A program made the translations under genes and the position numbers. Below are positions 21,289 through 31,970 of a stretch of 64,000 nt of DNA, piece by piece (position 1 is the first letter of the stretch; each line of letters begins with the position of its first letter). The DNA lies in contig CM055312.2 in NCBI GenBank assembly GCA_029255685.2, positions 396,649 to 460,648 on the forward strand. The letters run 5' to 3'. Source of the DNA: Silene conica. Lineage: Eukaryota > Streptophyta > Magnoliopsida > Caryophyllales > Caryophyllaceae. Under the pieces are notes generated by a model, which was not told where the DNA came from, did not search any database, and saw nothing but the letters and a program-made list of their open reading frames with translations.

Positions 21289-23015
21289 TGATAGCTTTAA
21301 AATAGCCTCGCAAGTGCACGATAAATCGTAGCAAATAATCGAGGGTCGATCCTCAGGGAGTAGTTGTTGAGTACCTATTGTTCTACCTTTGTGCTTAGCT
21401 AAGTCGGATAAATATTGAGTTTGATTGAGATTAAGAAACTAAAACTAATGACTATAAGTAAACGAAAGTAAGGAAAAACAAACTAGATTAAGATTTAAAA
21501 CGGATTACTCAAATTAAGAAGGAACTAGGAGGTGATTCAACCATTTCAAATGTGACTTCCTTTAATAGATGATTGTTCGGTTGATTTAGGTAACGGGGTT
21601 GAGAGGTGACTCCTCTAATTCGTACCAAGACTCCCTCTCGGGCTCACTAGGTATCACTAGAATTGCCTCCCCATACCCCTCTCGGGTTCATGAGTCGGAC
21701 TACTCCGGGTTCTAGGATCAAGATGACTAAGGTTGGCCAAACCCCAACCCCCTCTTTCCTAGGCCAAAGGATCAAAACAAGTCAAATCCCGGTCTTCCCA
21801 CTTCCTCTCTCGAGGACCGTTTTCCAACCGAATATCAAGAGTACCCAACCCAAATTCCCCCTCTCGGGTTCAATCTAGGTCGATAACTAGCCTAACTAGG
21901 GTGGTCAACTTCTAACCTAATCAATTCTCATTGATGGTCAAGGGTTAAAAGTCTCCCGATTCAAAGCCCAAGTCAAACATTAAACAAGTCAAGCCCCTTG
22001 ATAAACCTCAACTCCTTCACCCTTTACAACCCAACACAACACCTATCTTAAGAAGTCAACATGTTTTAAAGTCAAATCACCCCCTAGAAGGGGGTCTACT
22101 CACTAATCATGTTTAGGGATTCGAGACTAATAAATAAAAGCGATCTAATGATGTCAAACATGTTTTTGATGATTATAGATGCTAATAACATATGATCAAG
22201 CAATTAAAACTAAATTATAAGAACAACTAGCATGTGGAAGATGAGATATGAAAAGGGCAAAAGAAAGGAATTAAAAACAACTAAATAAATTGAAAGAAAG
22301 ATTAAGGTAAAGATTATAATATATACCAAAAGATTAAGAACAAGGATGATCGGAAAAAGGATGAACAATCTCCTTAAGAAACCCAAACCCTAGAAACTTG
22401 CTTCTACTTAAAAATACTAAGGTTGAAAATGAATATCAATTCTAAGCTTGTAATGTGGAGTGTATGATACCAAAAATCTGAAAATTAGAGTATATATACA
22501 AAGGCTTAAGTGGGGGTGAAAGCCCACTTAAGAAGAACAAAATAACGCACAAACTAGGCCCATCCGGTGTAGGGAACACCGGCCGTGCCCGAGCTACACC
22601 GGATGGAGGGTAGCTACACCCGGCTTCTTCGTTCCTCTTGGTCTTCGTTCCTCTTGGGTGTAGCTTGGACAAGTCGGGTGTAGGAACACCTGACTGCCTG
22701 AGTTACACCTGACTTTGGTATTTTGGTGGGTGTAGGAACACCCCACTGCCCGAGTTACACCCAACTTTGAGCTAGATACACCCAGGATGCTTTTAAAGCT
22801 CATTTTCTCGACTCGAGAGCTACCCGACACTTCCGTTAAGTCCCCAAATTACCTAGAATAACGTGACAATGCTACAAAAACATCGAAAGACCGTGAAAAT
22901 AGCATGCAACGATATATGAGGCTAAAAAGAGGATAAAGACGGAAAAACCGACAAAAAAAGCTTGACAAAGAGAAGGGAAATAGTGATGAAAATAGGGCCG
23001 ATAACGTAGTTATCA
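21289..23015 (-). repeat. Athila 3' LTR
   Basis: On the plus strand it starts TGATAGC and ends GTTATCA. A TATATATA at 22491-22498 is the likely TATA box on the element strand. An inverted-repeat array sits 70-300 bp upstream of it (22561-22790). Confidence 0.93.
22561..22790 (-). repeat. Inverted-repeat array in Athila U3
   Basis: Successive hairpin-forming blocks share GGTGTAGG(G)AACACC and end in (A/T)ACACC, but have different outer arms: CATCCGGTGTAG with CTACACCGGATG, then AGCTACACCC with GGGTGTAGCT, then AAGTCGGGTGTA with TACACCTGACTT, then TGGGTGTA with TACACCCA. Arms pair within a block but differ between blocks. The array is copied at 35060-35289 in the other LTR and has relatives at 27421-27660. 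Confidence 0.8.
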
Positions 23016-23030
23016 AATCTCCCCACACTA
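23016..23030 (-). other. Athila polypurine tract
   Basis: Next to the 3' LTR the element strand reads TAGTGTGGGGAGATT, the expected purine-rich primer for plus-strand DNA. Near-copies of this block occur at about 24772-24790 and 25365-25378. Confidence 0.7.
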
Positions 23031-23992
23031 AACCCTTACTCGTCCTCGAGTAAGCACAAGTCTAAGTCAAGAAAAAGGGCACAAGAAAGGAAAAACTAGA
23101 ACGAAGCAAACAAAAAAGGAACTACTAAAAAGGACCTAATTCTACTAAAATAATTAGCCGCATGAGTATTAGCGCACTCAACGCCCCTTCAACTCACGTA
23201 ATCATGCTCATGAGGTAAAGCACGACTCGCAAGGCAAGTAGGGTCTTGCACAAAATTGTGATGCATCCAAATCTTAAGCACAAGATAGAAAAAGATGGAT
23301 GCATCAATCACAAAGAAATGCCACCTTCCTCATCAAGGTGGCGGTCACTACCTAGTGGAAAATCAAGCAAGGATACATACTCCTTACAAATTTTAATTCG
23401 GTAAGTGACTAGGTTTACAAGGATAGCTATAAATCACCCCTAAAATAGTGCAAGTCTAGGCTACTTTCAAGTGCATCTTCCAACTACTTTGTCAAAGGCG
23501 ATCGGATGAAAATGGAAGGGAATCCCCAATGTGTTTAGAAGTGAAAAATTAGACGGTCTAGACTCTTGTCAAGCAAGAGTCGTGGTTCGTTCCAAGTTCA
23601 TCTAGAGGGGATGGCAAAAGTAAAAAGAATCTTGAAGTAAAATGCTCAACTCATTTTATAAAGGTTAGGAAAAACTCGGAATCTTACCTCTTATTATATT
23701 TTTTTTTCTCTTTTTTTTTTATTTTTTTTTTGCTCTCAAATGGTTCGGATAGGGCTCGTCCAACGCGTGCTAACACCTTTTGTTTTCGCCAATCGCTTAT
23801 TAGGCAACCGGTTAAACTCTACATGTTAGCTTGTCGGAGGACATCCACTCTGTCTTCGGGGAGGTCGAATTCACGACCAAGCGGGAAACCAAGGTATTGG
23901 CATTCCCCCCAAAGCACATCGAAGTGTTAGCCTATATCCAAACCAAGAGACCTTATCAAACACACTTATTTTTATTTTTTTTTTGAGGTTTC

Positions 23993-24027
<35 letters not shown>

Positions 24028-25425
24028 CAGGATCAAGAGTTCCAAAACCAAGATAAGTGAAAAGAGCATAAAAAAAATCAAAAACTTTTTAGGATTTGCC
24101 ATCCGACCTAGACAACCAAGGTCACCAAGATCACCTAATCGACACTCCTTAACAAAATGGGGTTGAACAAGGTGACTCACATGCAAACCTTTGACTTAGT
24201 AGCGGAAAATGTCATGAAAGATACTAGAGGGGCACTAAATAGGGTGATTTAAAACCATTCTAAATAAACAAAGTTACAAGCCGAAAGAAAATTTGTAAAG
24301 GTCTAGGTATTTTTGCCATAATTCCCCCTTAGGGGTTTTAAAAAAAAAACAAAAATTAACTAAAGGAACTACATGCCATGAAATGCGACTACATATTCAC
24401 ATGTTATAATGCATATGCAACTATAAAACTAAATGTCAAAGCAAAACTAATGCAACCATCCTACCAACACATAGGCACACAACACCAAACTCCAAAACGG
24501 TTCCTCAAGGGAACACCCATCATCAAGTAATCCCGTCCTCCTCCATATATGAATATGAAAAATGAAAAGGAAGGATAAAGGAGAAAGAGGAAGAGTAATT
24601 TTACCAACTTCTTCTCCGATGCAATCTTGTGTGCGACCTACGAAAATGGTTAGGACAAACAAAACACAAAATATGTACAATGCAAAAATTTTGGATTTTT
24701 TTTCAAGTTTTTTCAATTTTTTTGTATTTTCTGAAATTTTCTCAAAAAGAAATATATACAAAGAATATATTTCCCCTCCCCACACTAAAATCTCATCGTC
24801 CTCGATGAGACAAGTGCATGGAAGGAAAATACAAAAAGAAGCAAAATATTTTTGGGTTTTCAATTTTTTTGAAAAAGAAAAGCATGTTTTTGGTTTTTTT
24901 TTTTTTGGGCCTCCCCTTTATACTAACTATATGGACAAGTTATAAAGAGGAGGCTAGGAAAAGAAAAACAACAAAAACTAAATAAGAAAAACTAAGAAAA
25001 ACTTAATTTAAGCTAAGGTTAAGAAAAACAAGTAAAACAAAATAAATTTGGATTTAAGGAGGAAATGGGGCAATTTGGATTTTTCAAAATGGGAACAATC
25101 ATGGCCATCTCCAAAAGGGGTGTAATCACGTCACCCGGAGAATGGCATCACCAACCTACAACTCAAGGAAAACAAAACTTATCAAACAATTTCAAGGTTT
25201 CCAAGGCAAAGCATCGAATGATCGAATTGTCAAGACAAAAACAACAACTTAACAATGACAAATCAAAGGCAAAGACACCAAACAAAAGACCAACAAGCTC
25301 ACACGATAGGCAAGAAAAGATATTAGGAAAAGGAATGCAAATAACGACTATCACCGAAGCAACCTCCCCACACTAAGTCTCCACTATCTACAACACCTAG
25401 TACCCTCCCCAAACTAAGGTCTACC
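23031..25425 (-). other. Athila long 3' non-coding region
   Basis: No convincing coding sequence between the env-like region and the polypurine tract. It contains long T-runs (about 23700-23732 and 23960-24028), and three blocks that pair a CCCCACACTAA run with nearby sequence; two of them continue into CGTCCTCGA. The many short frames here are low-complexity and have no family resemblance. Confidence 0.6.
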
Positions 25426-26007
25426 TCAAGAAGGAGGTGGGTAAGGGGGGTAACGAGAAGGGTCATAAGGATAGGGGTAGAACGGCCCCTCCGGATAAGG
25501 TGGGTAATGTACCGGATGGTACGGGTCAAAATCCGGGGGTGGCATGTAGGTGGGTTGGTGTGGGTTATAACCCGTAGGAGCATACCCCATGGAATTGGTG
25601 AACATGGGGTTTAGATAGTCGATTTGCATACGCCGCATTTGGTCCTCTAAATTATCTTGCCTACGAACCCCCGCCCGAATGAGCTCTTGGTTAGCCAACC
25701 CAATGTTTTTGGCATGCAAGGCCGCTCCATGGGCGAGGTGAGCGGTGTCAAAAGCTTGTTGGGCCAAAGTCTCAATGTTTTGGGTCCTTTGATACATGTC
25801 ATCCCACTGGGTTCGGAAGGTAGGGTCGTCCATGAAGCATTGGTGCCCTTGGGAGGAACTCCCGGCACCTTGGTCTTGGGTAGGGGGCGTTTGCTTTGGG
25901 GCACGGGCTTCATCCTCAGAGTCGGGGTCAGTGTGATATTGTATCACACCCTCCCCTATGGCATAGTAAGCAATGTCCCAATACCCTTGATTATCGTCTC
26001 CATGCAT
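25426..26007 (-). pseudogene. Athila env-like region, C-terminal part in a shifted frame
   Basis: This frame continues downstream of the 25991-27028 frame with a 17-bp overlap. It is Pro-, Gln- and Tyr-rich: an acidic DPDSEDEARAP stretch, a central helical part, and a tail of PYP/PPYP repeats ending PPYPPPS. The abutting frames suggest one protein split by a single frameshift at about 25991-26007, either inactivating or a programmed shift. I have no evidence that it works as an envelope; plant Athila ORFs in this position are only env-like by location. Confidence 0.6.
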
Positions 26008-27028
26008 CCCTAAACCGTTTCCTATACTCCCCCGAACGAAGCGGCATTCCCCAATTGGTTTGGTCAGAAATGGAAGTCCAAGCGGTGTTAGGCACCACCA
26101 TGGCCCTAAGGTCCGTTATGTGACAAAGGTTAAGGTTATTATCTTTAAACAACATCCTAAGATAAACCCCACTCAATAAGTTACGGTCACAATAACGGGG
26201 AAGGCCCGAAAGGTCATGGTTTAGTGCACGGGCTATCATAGTCACCACTCCCCCACAAGCAATATGCCCCGGAGGGGTATCTGCAATCTTCCCAAAATGG
26301 TGGGCTAAAGCCGAAGGCAAGTCAATCCTAGCATGAGTGCGGTAAAGAGCTTGGTGGAGAAGCTCAAGGGTTAGGGCACCTACATTATAATGGGTTTCCT
26401 TTGAGGGAAAAAGGGAGTTGGAGAGGATCCTAGCAAAATATCGGATTGTCGGGTTCCTCAAACTCCGGTTGTACGCATGCCCCGCCACAAAAGGTGTGTG
26501 AAGACAAGTTAACTTCTTCCACAAATTTTCCCGTATATCTCTGTAGCCACCCCCCTTTGAAGGCTTATGACTCCCTTCTATCACCGTTGGTAAACCAAGT
26601 AACGCACCGAATTGGGGAATGGTTAAGTTATGTCTAGTTCCCCTAAGTTGGAATGAGCAATAAGGGGGAGAGGTAGTCAAGTCGGATTTCCACGTAGCGA
26701 GGAACTCGCTAGTGAGACCGACATAGGTATATTCATTAGAGTCATAAAATGCTCGGATTCCTATGGTATCACAAAGGGTCCGAACATCCTCTTCTATGCC
26801 CATATCCCTCATAGCTATCGGGTCCGCCCACCTAGTGGTTTCCCACTTCTTTTCCACCAACTTATCAAATTTGTCTAGTTCGGATTTTTTTGGGAAACCT
26901 ACTTGCCTTATTTCATTATAAAATCTAAAAGTCGAATAGGGCACAGTAGGAATAAAAGGTGATGAAGAAGATGATGATGGACATACCACAGCTAGAGGCG
27001 TAGGGTCACTCCGTTGACGCTTCGACAT
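25991..27028 (-). CDS. Athila env-like ORF (ATHILA ORF-1 family), N-terminal part
   Basis: Located 3' of pol as in Athila elements. I place the start at ATG 27028 (MSKRQRSDP), because the minus strand has a clear 3' splice-site-like TTCTTTTTGCAG at 27068-27079, so frames starting upstream would lie in an intron. The body contains KWETTRWADP, FYDSNEYTYVGLTSEFLATW and LTIPQFGALLGLP, matching the plant ATHILA ORF-1 type of domain as I recall it. Function is unknown. No signal peptide is evident in this copy. A spliced subgenomic transcript is a plausible way to express it. The frame stops at 25991 and its likely continuation lies in another frame. Confidence 0.65.
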   Translation of the reverse strand: MSKRQRSDPTPLAVVCPSSSSSSPFIPTVPYSTFRFYNEIRQVGFPKKSELDKFDKLVEKKWETTRWADPIAMRDMGIEEDVRTLCDTIGIRAFYDSNEYTYVGLTSEFLATWKSDLTTSPPYCSFQLRGTRHNLTIPQFGALLGLPTVIEGSHKPSKGGGYRDIRENLWKKLTCLHTPFVAGHAYNRSLRNPTIRYFARILSNSLFPSKETHYNVGALTLELLHQALYRTHARIDLPSALAHHFGKIADTPPGHIACGGVVTMIARALNHDLSGLPRYCDRNLLSGVYLRMLFKDNNLNLCHITDLRAMVVPNTAWTSISDQTNWGMPLRSGEYRKRFRDAWRR

Positions 27029-27420
27029 ATCGATGTTGGCCTTGAAAAACGTGAATGCTCCAAAAATCTGCAAAAAGAACAATTAAATTCGGAAATAGGT
27101 AATAAAGTAAAGCAAATAAATGAAGTTACTTGCTCAAAAATGGTGAAACACCAACTTACGAAACCCTCCTTTAATGGTGAAATGCAAAAAATTGAAGCAA
27201 ATGAAGAAAGTATTACCTAGAGAATGTAGATCGGAACTAGAGGAGAACGATTGCGAAGTCGGAATTGAAAAAGATTGAGAAATGAAGGAGTATTGGAGAT
27301 TAAAGATGTCGAAAATTTGAAGGCAATGTGCTTGAAGGAGGGGGTTTAGGCGTTGGACAAGAAGAAGAGAGAATAAATGTAAAAGGAAAGCTGAAAAAAA
27401 TGACGAAAGGCGCGAGAAAA

Positions 27421-27660
27421 AGGGCTCGTCGTGTGTAGCGAACACCGGCCGCGTCCGAGCTACACCGGACAGACCCTAGGTACACCGGATGGAATTAAAA
27501 TCAACTTTTTTCGAAAAAAACTTCTTCGTCCGGTGTTGCAACCCCAAAGTCGGGTGTAGGAACACCCGACTGCCTTTTTTACACCTAACTTCCAAATTTT
27601 TCGTGGGTGTAACTCTCCCAGTCAGGTGTTCCAACACCCGACTTGGCCAAGTTACACCCG
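27421..27660 (-). repeat. Internal copy of the Athila inverted-repeat family, upstream of the env-like ORF
   Basis: Between pol and the env-like ORF lie blocks with the same GTGTAG-AACACC design as the LTR array. AGTCGGGTGT and ACACCCGACT form a perfect 10-bp stem with a 4-base loop at 27548-27571. AGTCAGGTGT and ACACCCGACT form a stem with one mismatch at 27620-27643. A CGAACACCGGCC block at 27440 mirrors the LTR block at 22573. Confidence 0.75.
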
Positions 27661-28103
27661 GAGGCACCCAAATACCTTGAAAATCACAATGAAACCATAA
27701 AAAATAATCCCAAGTCCAAAATTTCTCATCTTTTTCGTCCCGAATCGACTCAACCACTCCGAAAAATACCTCCGAAAATACCAAAAATCCAAAATAAGCT
27801 CCGATTCCTACAAAAAACACAAAAGACATGGGTTGCCTCCCAAGAAGCGCCTTTGTTTAACGTCGTTGGCTCGACCAAAGTCAATTAAAATGCCAAAGGG
27901 CCGAATGTTAAACAATATTCACAAAATCATCAAACCAACAAGATAAAAACAACACAAAAGTTCAAGAAAGCCATATGGGCCGAATGTTACACAACCGAAA
28001 GAGTTTGAAATTAGATGAGATTTGTTTGGAAAGAGGCTACCTCCCTTGTAAATGGTGTTCCGGCTATGTAGTGCTTGAGGCGGTTACCATTTACCTTGAA
28101 AGT

Positions 28104-31100
28104 TTACTCTTCACTTTTGATTTCCACCGCGCCATAAGGGAAGACACGGGTCACAATGAACGGTCCCGACCATTTTGACCTCAATTTGCCCGCAAACAAT
28201 TTGAATCTTGAATTAAATAGGAGAACAAGGTCCCCTTCCTTAAACTCCCTCCGGATGATGGCTTTATCGTGAAATCGCTTTGTCTTCTCCTTGTAGAGCC
28301 TAGAGCTTTCATATGCCTCTAACCGGAACTCTTCAAGCTCATTAATATCAAGGAGCCTCTTCTCCCCCGCACTCTTCAAGTCAAAGTTCAATTGCCGAAT
28401 AGCCCAATGGGCTCTATGTTCCATTTCCACCGGAAGATGGCACGACTTTCCGTACACTAATCGGTAAGGTGATGCCCCGATCGGTGTTTTAAAAGCCGTG
28501 CGATAGGCCCACAATGCATCGTGAAGCTTGATGGCCCAATCTTTCCTAGATCGGCTCACCGTTTTCTCTAAGATTACTTTGAGCTCGCGGTTAGAAATTT
28601 CGGCTTGACCATTGGCTTGGGGGTGATAGGCAAGGCTTCGCCTATGTTGCACCCCATGCTTTTTGAGAAGAGCATCCAAGGTCCTTTCCTTGAAGTGACT
28701 ACCTCTATCACTTATCAAAATTCTCGGCACTCCAAACCTTGGGAAGATGATGGTTTGTAAAAGCTTAGCGACGGATTTTGAATCACAAGTCTTGGTTGGG
28801 ATTGCCTCCACCCACTTGCTTACATAATCCACCGCCACAAGGATATACTCATTCCCATAGGAGGATGGAAAAGGGCCTTGGTAGTCGATGCCCCACACAT
28901 CAAAGACTTCCACTTCAAGAATGAAATTCATCGGCATCTCGTGCCTCCTTGTTATATTACCGCTTCGTTGACACTTGTCACAACCCTTCACATGTAAAGC
29001 AACATCATGGAACAATGTTGGCCAATAAAAACCGCATTGAAGGATTCTTGAAGCGGTTTTTCTAGCACTTCCATGCCCTCCACTCGGCATACCATGACAA
29101 TGGTTGATAATTGATTCGACTTCTTCATACGGTATACACCTCCGGATCATCCCATCGGCACATGACTTGTAGAGACATGGTTCTTCCCAAAAGAATTGCT
29201 TGACATCATGGAAGAACTTCTTTTTCTTGTGCGAGTCATAGTCATGTGGGATGATTCCCGAAACAAGGTAATTCACAAAGTCCGCATACCAAGGGGCTTC
29301 CACAAGTGCAATTGCAAATAATTGGTCATCGGGTAGGGAATCATCTATAGGGAGCCCATCCTCTACATTTTCATTCAATAACCGAGAGAGATGGTCCGCC
29401 ACAACGTTCTCCACACCTCTCTTATCCCTAATCTCGATATCGAACTCTTGAAGTAACAAGATCCATCTAATCAATTTTGGCTTGGTTTCTTTCTTGAGAA
29501 GCAAATGCTTCAAGGCCGCATGATCGGTGTGGACTATAACCTTTGCTCCTACCAAATATGTCCGGAATTTTTCCATAGCGAAAACTACCGCTAGGAGCTC
29601 TTTCTCGGTGGTGGAGTAGTTCACTTGAGTGTCATTGAGAGTCTTGCTTGCATAGTAAATGGCATGAAGCTTGCCATCCGTCTTTTGGCCAAGGACCGCG
29701 CCTATAGCCACATCACTCGCATAACACATCAACTCGAACGGCTCACCCCAAATTGGTGGTTGCATAATTGGAGCGGAGACCAAAGCTTCCTTGAGCCTAT
29801 TAAAAGCAAGCAAACACTCATTAGAGAAAACAAATGGCACATCCTTCCCAAGCAAAAGTGTCAAAGGTCGGGCAATCAAGGAGAAATCCTTGATAAACCT
29901 CCGGTAAAACCCGGCATGACCCAAAAAACTACGAATACCCTTGACACTAGTGGGAGGGGGCAAAGTCTTAATGACCTCAATCTTGGCTTGATCAACTTCC
30001 ACGCCTTTACTTGACACAACATGACCTAAAACTACCCCGGATATCACCATGAAGTGACATTTCTCCCAATTCAACACTAGACCGGTTTCTTGACACCTTT
30101 TCAAGACCTTTGACAAATTTGTTAGACACCCATCAAAAGATGTACCTACAACCGAGTAATCGTCCATAAACACTTCCATGATATCCTCCACATACTCCGA
30201 GAAAATAGCTAACATGCATCTTTGAAATGTGGCCGGCGCATTACATAACCCAAAGGGCATGCGCCTATATGCAAATGTACCAAATGGACAAATGAATGTG
30301 GTTTTCTCTTGGTCGTTGGGGTGGATTGGGATTTGGAAAAATCCCGAGAATCCATCAAGATAGCAAAAATGAGAGTGTTGGGCAAGTCTCTCCAACATTT
30401 GATCAATAAAAGGAAGGGGGAAGTGGTCTTTCCTAGTTGCCTTATTGAGGCGCCTATAGTTGATACACATTCTCCACCCCGTTGTGACTCTTGTTGGGAT
30501 CAACTCATTGTTCTCATTTGTCACTACCATGACACCACCCTTCTTGGGTACAACATGAACCGGGCTAACCCATGCACTATCGGAAATTGGGTAAATTATG
30601 CTAGCATCATAAAGCTTCAACACCTCCTTTCTAACCACCTCCTTTATGGTGGGGTTAAGGCGGCGTTGAGGCTCTATGGATGATGAATCCTCATGCTCTA
30701 GATGGATGCGGTGAGTGCAAAAAGAGGGACTAATACCCTTGATATCATTAATGGTGTACCCAATGACATCCTTGTATTTTCTCACAACCACAAGTAATTT
30801 TTCAAGTTCAATGTCATTGAGTGCACTATTAACAATAATCGGGTAAGTGTCATTAGGACCAAGGAAAACATGTTTAAGAGTGGAAGGAAGAGGTTTCAAC
30901 TCCACTTGAGGAGGCGTGGATCTCTCCTCTTCTTTACCATCCTTCTTCAAGCTTTCGAAACTCTTGTTCGGCTCCTCCAAGGGAGTTGCCTCCATAGCCA
31001 TGGCATATTCCCTATGTTCTTTGCAATCTCTCACTTTTCCTTCTAGGAACCCTTGCAAGCTAGCATCCCCTTCATTGAATTTCTTGTCCACACAATCTTC

Positions 31101-31970
31101 AAGGACATCCACCATGTAGCATGCTTTTCCCTCCGAGGGCTCACTCATAGCTTTATCTAGAGAAAACTCCACCTTATCATCCCCAACTTGTAAAGACAAC
31201 TTCCCGTTTTTGACATCAATGAGGGCACCTCCCGTGGCAAGGCATGGGCGTCCCAAAATGATGGGAACATTTGTGTCTTCGGGCATATCCATGACATAAA
31301 AGTCACATGGGATGATTATCTTTCCGACCTTGAGTGGCACATCCTCCACAAGCCCCATTGGGTATCTTACCGATCTATCCGCTAATTGTAGAGAAACTCT
31401 TGTAGGAGAAAGCTCAAAGTCCTTCAATTTCTTGAAAATTTTTAAAGGCATGAGGCTAATACTTGCCCCCAAATCGCATAGAGCTCTCTCAACTCGGACA
31501 TCACCAACTAGGCATGGGATAGAAAAACTCCCGGGGTCTTCAAGCTTGGTAGGAGCTCCATTCATTAGTATGGCACTACACTCCTTTGACACATTCACCG
31601 TTTGAAAAGCATTTAGGGAGTTCTTGTTAGACATCAAATCCTTCAAGAATTTGCCATAAGTCGGGATCTCCTTAATGGCATCAAGAAATGGGATGGTAAT
31701 GTTCACGTCTTTCATCAAGTCCAAGAACTTCTCATACTTTTGTTCAAGCTTTGCTCTCGCCAACCTTTGTGGGAATGGAATTTGAGGCACAAAAGGCTTC
31801 ACAACACTCGGCTTTGGGTCTTCAACCCCCTTCTTTGGCTCATCAATTACCATTGGTGTTTCCACCACTATCTCCACAAGGTCTTCTTCCGGCTCCTTGC
31901 TAGTCTCAACAACCACCTTCTCTTGTTTGTCAACACTACTCTTTCTCTTCTTTACCGGTACCCCGATCAT
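28104..31970 (-). CDS. Athila Pol polyprotein (protease, RT, RNase H, integrase), 1,288 aa
   Basis: An uninterrupted frame carries the gypsy domain order. The aspartic protease has [11 protein letters not shown] (about 165-175); RT has FMDDYSVVG (about 602) and [11 protein letters not shown]; RNase H has [13 protein letters not shown]; the integrase zinc finger has H...H then CDKCQRSGN (about 960-1000); the integrase core has [13 protein letters not shown] (about 1025) and [12 protein letters not shown]; and the tail ends [17 protein letters not shown]. These sequences are Athila-like. The ATG at 31970 lies inside the end of gag, in the +1 frame relative to it, with a 35-bp overlap, so expression needs a frameshift, re-initiation, or reflects an indel. 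No internal stop, so catalytic parts look intact. Confidence 0.93.
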   Translation of the reverse strand: MIGVPVKKRKSSVDKQEKVVVETSKEPEEDLVEIVVETPMVIDEPKKGVEDPKPSVVKPFVPQIPFPQRLARAKLEQKYEKFLDLMKDVNITIPFLDAIKEIPTYGKFLKDLMSNKNSLNAFQTVNVSKECSAILMNGAPTKLEDPGSFSIPCLVGDVRVERALCDLGASISLMPLKIFKKLKDFELSPTRVSLQLADRSVRYPMGLVEDVPLKVGKIIIPCDFYVMDMPEDTNVPIILGRPCLATGGALIDVKNGKLSLQVGDDKVEFSLDKAMSEPSEGKACYMVDVLEDCVDKKFNEGDASLQGFLEGKVRDCKEHREYAMAMEATPLEEPNKSFESLKKDGKEEERSTPPQVELKPLPSTLKHVFLGPNDTYPIIVNSALNDIELEKLLVVVRKYKDVIGYTINDIKGISPSFCTHRIHLEHEDSSSIEPQRRLNPTIKEVVRKEVLKLYDASIIYPISDSAWVSPVHVVPKKGGVMVVTNENNELIPTRVTTGWRMCINYRRLNKATRKDHFPLPFIDQMLERLAQHSHFCYLDGFSGFFQIPIHPNDQEKTTFICPFGTFAYRRMPFGLCNAPATFQRCMLAIFSEYVEDIMEVFMDDYSVVGTSFDGCLTNLSKVLKRCQETGLVLNWEKCHFMVISGVVLGHVVSSKGVEVDQAKIEVIKTLPPPTSVKGIRSFLGHAGFYRRFIKDFSLIARPLTLLLGKDVPFVFSNECLLAFNRLKEALVSAPIMQPPIWGEPFELMCYASDVAIGAVLGQKTDGKLHAIYYASKTLNDTQVNYSTTEKELLAVVFAMEKFRTYLVGAKVIVHTDHAALKHLLLKKETKPKLIRWILLLQEFDIEIRDKRGVENVVADHLSRLLNENVEDGLPIDDSLPDDQLFAIALVEAPWYADFVNYLVSGIIPHDYDSHKKKKFFHDVKQFFWEEPCLYKSCADGMIRRCIPYEEVESIINHCHGMPSGGHGSARKTASRILQCGFYWPTLFHDVALHVKGCDKCQRSGNITRRHEMPMNFILEVEVFDVWGIDYQGPFPSSYGNEYILVAVDYVSKWVEAIPTKTCDSKSVAKLLQTIIFPRFGVPRILISDRGSHFKERTLDALLKKHGVQHRRSLAYHPQANGQAEISNRELKVILEKTVSRSRKDWAIKLHDALWAYRTAFKTPIGASPYRLVYGKSCHLPVEMEHRAHWAIRQLNFDLKSAGEKRLLDINELEEFRLEAYESSRLYKEKTKRFHDKAIIRREFKEGDLVLLFNSRFKLFAGKLRSKWSGPFIVTRVFPYGAVEIKSEE

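Noticed and set aside
24003..24028. Long T-run near the Athila 3' region as a retrogene poly-A tail
   Set aside because: It lies inside the Athila internal region, has no associated intronless gene and no target duplication of its own.
25991..27028. Athila env-like ORF as a true viral envelope
   Set aside because: No signal peptide, fusion peptide or transmembrane segment could be supported; only its position 3' of pol suggests env.
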